A stretch of 6,650 nt of DNA from Actinomycetota bacterium (GTDB taxonomy: Bacteria > Actinomycetota > Thermoleophilia > Solirubrobacterales > 70-9): positions 1 through 6,650 of the forward strand of contig VAYK01000228.1 of the NCBI GenBank assembly GCA_005884985.1, written 5' to 3'. Position numbers and translations under genes: made by a program. The notes under the pieces are model-generated. The model did no database searches. It was not told the origin of the DNA and saw only the letters and a program-made list of their open reading frames with translations. Below are positions 5,318-6,650 of this stretch, piece by piece. How positions within the stretch are numbered: the stretch's first letter is position 1; each line of letters opens with the position of its first letter.

Positions 5318-6417
5318 GGGATCCGCGAGTCGAGAACCTGGCCCGGATCCTGGTTCGCTACTCGGTTGAGCTGAAGGACGGCGAGACCTGCCTGATCGAA
5401 GGGCCTTCTGCCGGCGAGCCCCTGATCGCCACCGTCTACGAAGAGGTCCTCAGGGCAGGGGGACATCCGGTGGTCTCGATGTCCATCGAGGGACAGGCCG
5501 CGACGTTCTTCAAGCATGCCTCCGACGCCCAGCTCGAGTGGGTCTCCCCCCTGGCCGAGTGGGCGGCCGAGGAGTCCGACTGCCGGATCGGGATCGGCGC
5601 CGACACCAACACCCGGGAGCTGTCCAGCGTCCCGCCGGAGCGGCAGTCGAAGCGCCGCACGGCGACGCGTCACCTGATGGAGAAGACCCTGCGCCGCGAC
5701 GCCGAGGGAACGCACCGGTGGGTCTACACCCTGTTCCCGACCAATGCCTACGCCGCCGACGCCGAGATGAGCCTGGGCGAGTTCGAGGACTTCTATTACC
5801 GAGCGTGCCTGACCGATGACTCCGACCCGCTCGGCGCCTGGCAGCGCGCCTCCGATGAGTGCAAGCGCCTCGCCGACTGGGCCCAGCACCACGAGGAGGT
5901 GCGAGTGACGGCGCCCGGCACCGACATCAGGCTGGGAATCTCCGGGCGCACCTTCATCGTCGCCGACGGCACGCGCAACATGCCGGACGGCGAGTTCTTC
6001 ACGGCGCCGATCGAAGATTCGGTCGAGGGCGAGGTGAGCTTTCACCTGCCAGCGATGGTCGGCGGGCGCGAGGTGGCGGGCGTGCGCCTTCGCTTCGAGT
6101 CGGGAAAGGTCGTCGACGCCGCCGCCGATCGCGGCGAGGAGTTCCTGGTCAGCCTGCTCGACACCGACGACGGTGCGCGCCGGTTGGGCGAGCTTGGCAT
6201 CGGCACCAACTACGGGATCGACCGCGGGACCCGCGACGTCCTGCTCGACGAGAAGATCGGCGGCACCGTGCACATGGCGGTTGGAGCGAGCTATCCGGAG
6301 TGCGGCGGGAAGAACGAGAGCGCCGTCCACACGGACCTCGTCTGCGACCTGCGGCGTGGTGGCCGCATCGAGGTCGACGGCGAGGCGTTCCAGGAGAACG
6401 GGCGCTTCCTGGTCTGA
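5314..6417 (+). CDS. M29-family metallo-aminopeptidase
   Basis: Protein of 367 residues, normal for the M29 (AmpS/PepS/aminopeptidase II) family: cytosolic dimeric enzymes that use two divalent metals to remove N-terminal residues from peptides. The proposed metal ligands are all visible: Glu227 in DGEFFTAP (225-232), Glu293 in LGELGIGTN (291-299), His320 in GTVHMAVG (317-324), and His339 and Asp341 in SAVHTDLVCDL (336-346). Tyr327 in the ASYPECGGKNE segment is probably the conserved catalytic tyrosine. The 66-residue spacing between the two glutamates matches AmpS-type enzymes as I recall them. The N-terminal half (1-200) is the family's nucleotide-fold-like domain. The start GTG overlaps the pdxT stop (GTGA). 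I know of no biochemical link to PLP synthesis; the order may reflect shared expression only. Family identification is secure, substrate preference unknown. Confidence 0.95.
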   Translation: MRDPRVENLARILVRYSVELKDGETCLIEGPSAGEPLIATVYEEVLRAGGHPVVSMSIEGQAATFFKHASDAQLEWVSPLAEWAAEESDCRIGIGADTNTRELSSVPPERQSKRRTATRHLMEKTLRRDAEGTHRWVYTLFPTNAYAADAEMSLGEFEDFYYRACLTDDSDPLGAWQRASDECKRLADWAQHHEEVRVTAPGTDIRLGISGRTFIVADGTRNMPDGEFFTAPIEDSVEGEVSFHLPAMVGGREVAGVRLRFESGKVVDAAADRGEEFLVSLLDTDDGARRLGELGIGTNYGIDRGTRDVLLDEKIGGTVHMAVGASYPECGGKNESAVHTDLVCDLRRGGRIEVDGEAFQENGRFLV

Positions 6418-6421
6418 AATC

Positions 6422-6456
6422 GAACGTCCCGGCCAGTGGGCGTTCCGCAACTTTTC
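6422..6456 (+). terminator. Possible intrinsic terminator after the peptidase gene
   Basis: GAACG-(T)-CCC (6422-6430) pairs with GGG-CGTTC (6438-6445): eight base pairs with one bulged T around a 7-nt loop, starting 5 nt after the stop codon. Six nucleotides beyond the stem is a TTTT run (6452-6455) in a GC-rich setting. The position is right for the end of the rpiR-pdxST-peptidase cluster. The bulge and the offset of the T-run make it a moderate rather than strong candidate. Confidence 0.45.
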
Positions 6457-6459
6457 GCT

Positions 6460-6537
6460 TCCCGCGTTGTTTCGACCGACGCGACACCGTTAAAGCTTCT
6501 GTGCCAGGGGCTTGGTGTCGGATCGAAGCAAATGGGA
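6460..6537. other. Extended imperfect hairpin, candidate structured RNA
   Basis: Nested pairings stack in one long arm. TCCC (6460-6463) pairs with GGGA (6534-6537). TTGTTTCG (6467-6474) pairs with CGAAGCAA (6524-6531), 8 pairs including one G-U. CGACACC (6482-6488) pairs exactly with GGTGTCG (6514-6520). AAGC (6493-6496) pairs with GCTT (6510-6513), around a 13-nt loop in which CTG/CAG may pair. That gives 23 pairs or more with internal loops, far more than expected by chance for a gap this size. The G-U pair hints at a plus-strand RNA rather than a DNA palindrome. It is noncoding: the gap holds no gene. It could be a leader element, a small RNA, or a complex terminator. I do not recognise it as a named RNA family. 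Confidence 0.4.
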
Positions 6538-6550
6538 TGCCGATGCCAAT

Positions 6551-6576
6551 GGCGGCCGGGCCGGGGCCCGGCCGCC
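6551..6576. repeat. Very GC-rich perfect hairpin upstream of yebC
   Basis: GGCGGCCGGGCC (6551-6562) and GGCCCGGCCGCC (6565-6576) are exact reverse complements with only 2 nt between them; the inner pairs would open to form a workable loop. No T-run follows. It ends 16 nt before the putative yebC -10 hexamer, so it covers the place where a -35 box would be. It could act as a U-less terminator isolating yebC from upstream transcription, or as a protein-binding palindrome. Confidence 0.45.
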
Positions 6577-6592
6577 GTCACGTCTGGGTTCC

Positions 6593-6598
6593 TAGTAT
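6593..6598 (+). promoter_or_regulatory. Putative -10 element of yebC
   Basis: TAGTAT fits TAnnnT, matches TATAAT at four of six positions, and ends 6 nt before the yebC ATG at 6605. There is no Shine-Dalgarno, consistent with a leaderless transcript. Confidence 0.45.
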
Positions 6599-6604
6599 TC
6601 GGGC

Positions 6605-6650
6605 ATGTCCGGGCACTCGAAGTGGGCCCAGATCAAGCACCGAAAGGCCG
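6605..6650 (+). CDS. yebC: YebC/PmpR-family protein, N-terminal fragment
   Basis: Only 15 codons are inside the window, but they read MSGHSKWAQIKHRKA, the nearly invariant start of the YebC/PmpR/TACO1 family, so the identification is safe despite the short length. The family is known both as DNA-binding regulators and, more recently, as ribosome-associated factors that help translate proline-rich stretches. In actinobacteria yebC often lies downstream of pdxT and upstream of ruvC (from memory, the Mycobacterium tuberculosis order is pdxS, tesB2, pdxT, yebC, ruvC), which agrees with its place here. The rest of the gene and any ruv genes lie beyond the right edge. Confidence 0.93.
   Translation, partial: MSGHSKWAQIKHRKA

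Noticed and set aside
5188..6450. A 420-codon minus-strand frame opposite the peptidase
   Set aside because: It is antisense to a gene with all of its metal ligands visible, and the translation has no domain.
6501..6650. A GTG-initiated frame at 6501 after TAAAGC, running into yebC
   Set aside because: It runs out of frame through the yebC start, is proline/arginine-rich and unrecognised, and fits hairpin sequence better than coding.

Overview
This is a GC-rich chromosomal window whose genes look like those of a high-GC actinobacterium. The two-cysteine secreted protein, the single-domain cupin and the leaderless start style suggest the Thermoleophilia/Solirubrobacterales. That placement is an inference from gene style, not from any marker comparison. 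No rRNA, tRNA, CRISPR array, insertion sequence or phage gene is visible.

Left part (1-1080). The window opens inside a minus-strand ABC-transporter ATPase of the drug-export (DrrA-like) type, of which only the first 85 residues are present. Just beyond its start, on the plus strand, lies the C-terminal third of an Ohr/OsmC-type peroxidase with no catalytic N-terminal half, which is a gene remnant. From 513 to 1080 I find no gene I can defend, only a hairpin at 645-671 and a promoter for the next gene.

Middle (1081-2727). A 155-residue cupin (plus strand) is followed by a 209-bp gap and then a membrane-anchored or secreted 180-residue protein with one cysteine near each end of its exported domain. 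This converges, with a 4-nt gap, on a minus-strand gene for a 140-residue multi-pass membrane protein.

Right part (2834-6650). An RpiR-family HTH-SIS regulator, pdxS, pdxT and an M29 aminopeptidase all lie on the plus strand in tight order, followed by the first 15 codons of yebC. PdxS and PdxT form the glutamine-dependent pyridoxal 5'-phosphate (PLP) synthase: PdxT releases ammonia from glutamine, and PdxS combines it with a pentose phosphate and glyceraldehyde 3-phosphate. pdxS/pdxT are 2 nt apart, and pdxT/peptidase overlap by 4 nt. The RpiR protein is a candidate local regulator, but its SIS domain lacks the usual phosphosugar-binding serines. The peptidase-yebC gap (6418-6604) holds three successive stem-loops and is the best candidate here for an unrecognised RNA element.

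Throughout the window, start codons are preceded at 6-9 nt by a TAnnnT-like -10 hexamer and lack a Shine-Dalgarno sequence, so most of these genes are probably transcribed as leaderless mRNAs. I did not find a clear new multi-gene system. The window is mostly housekeeping with some points of interest.
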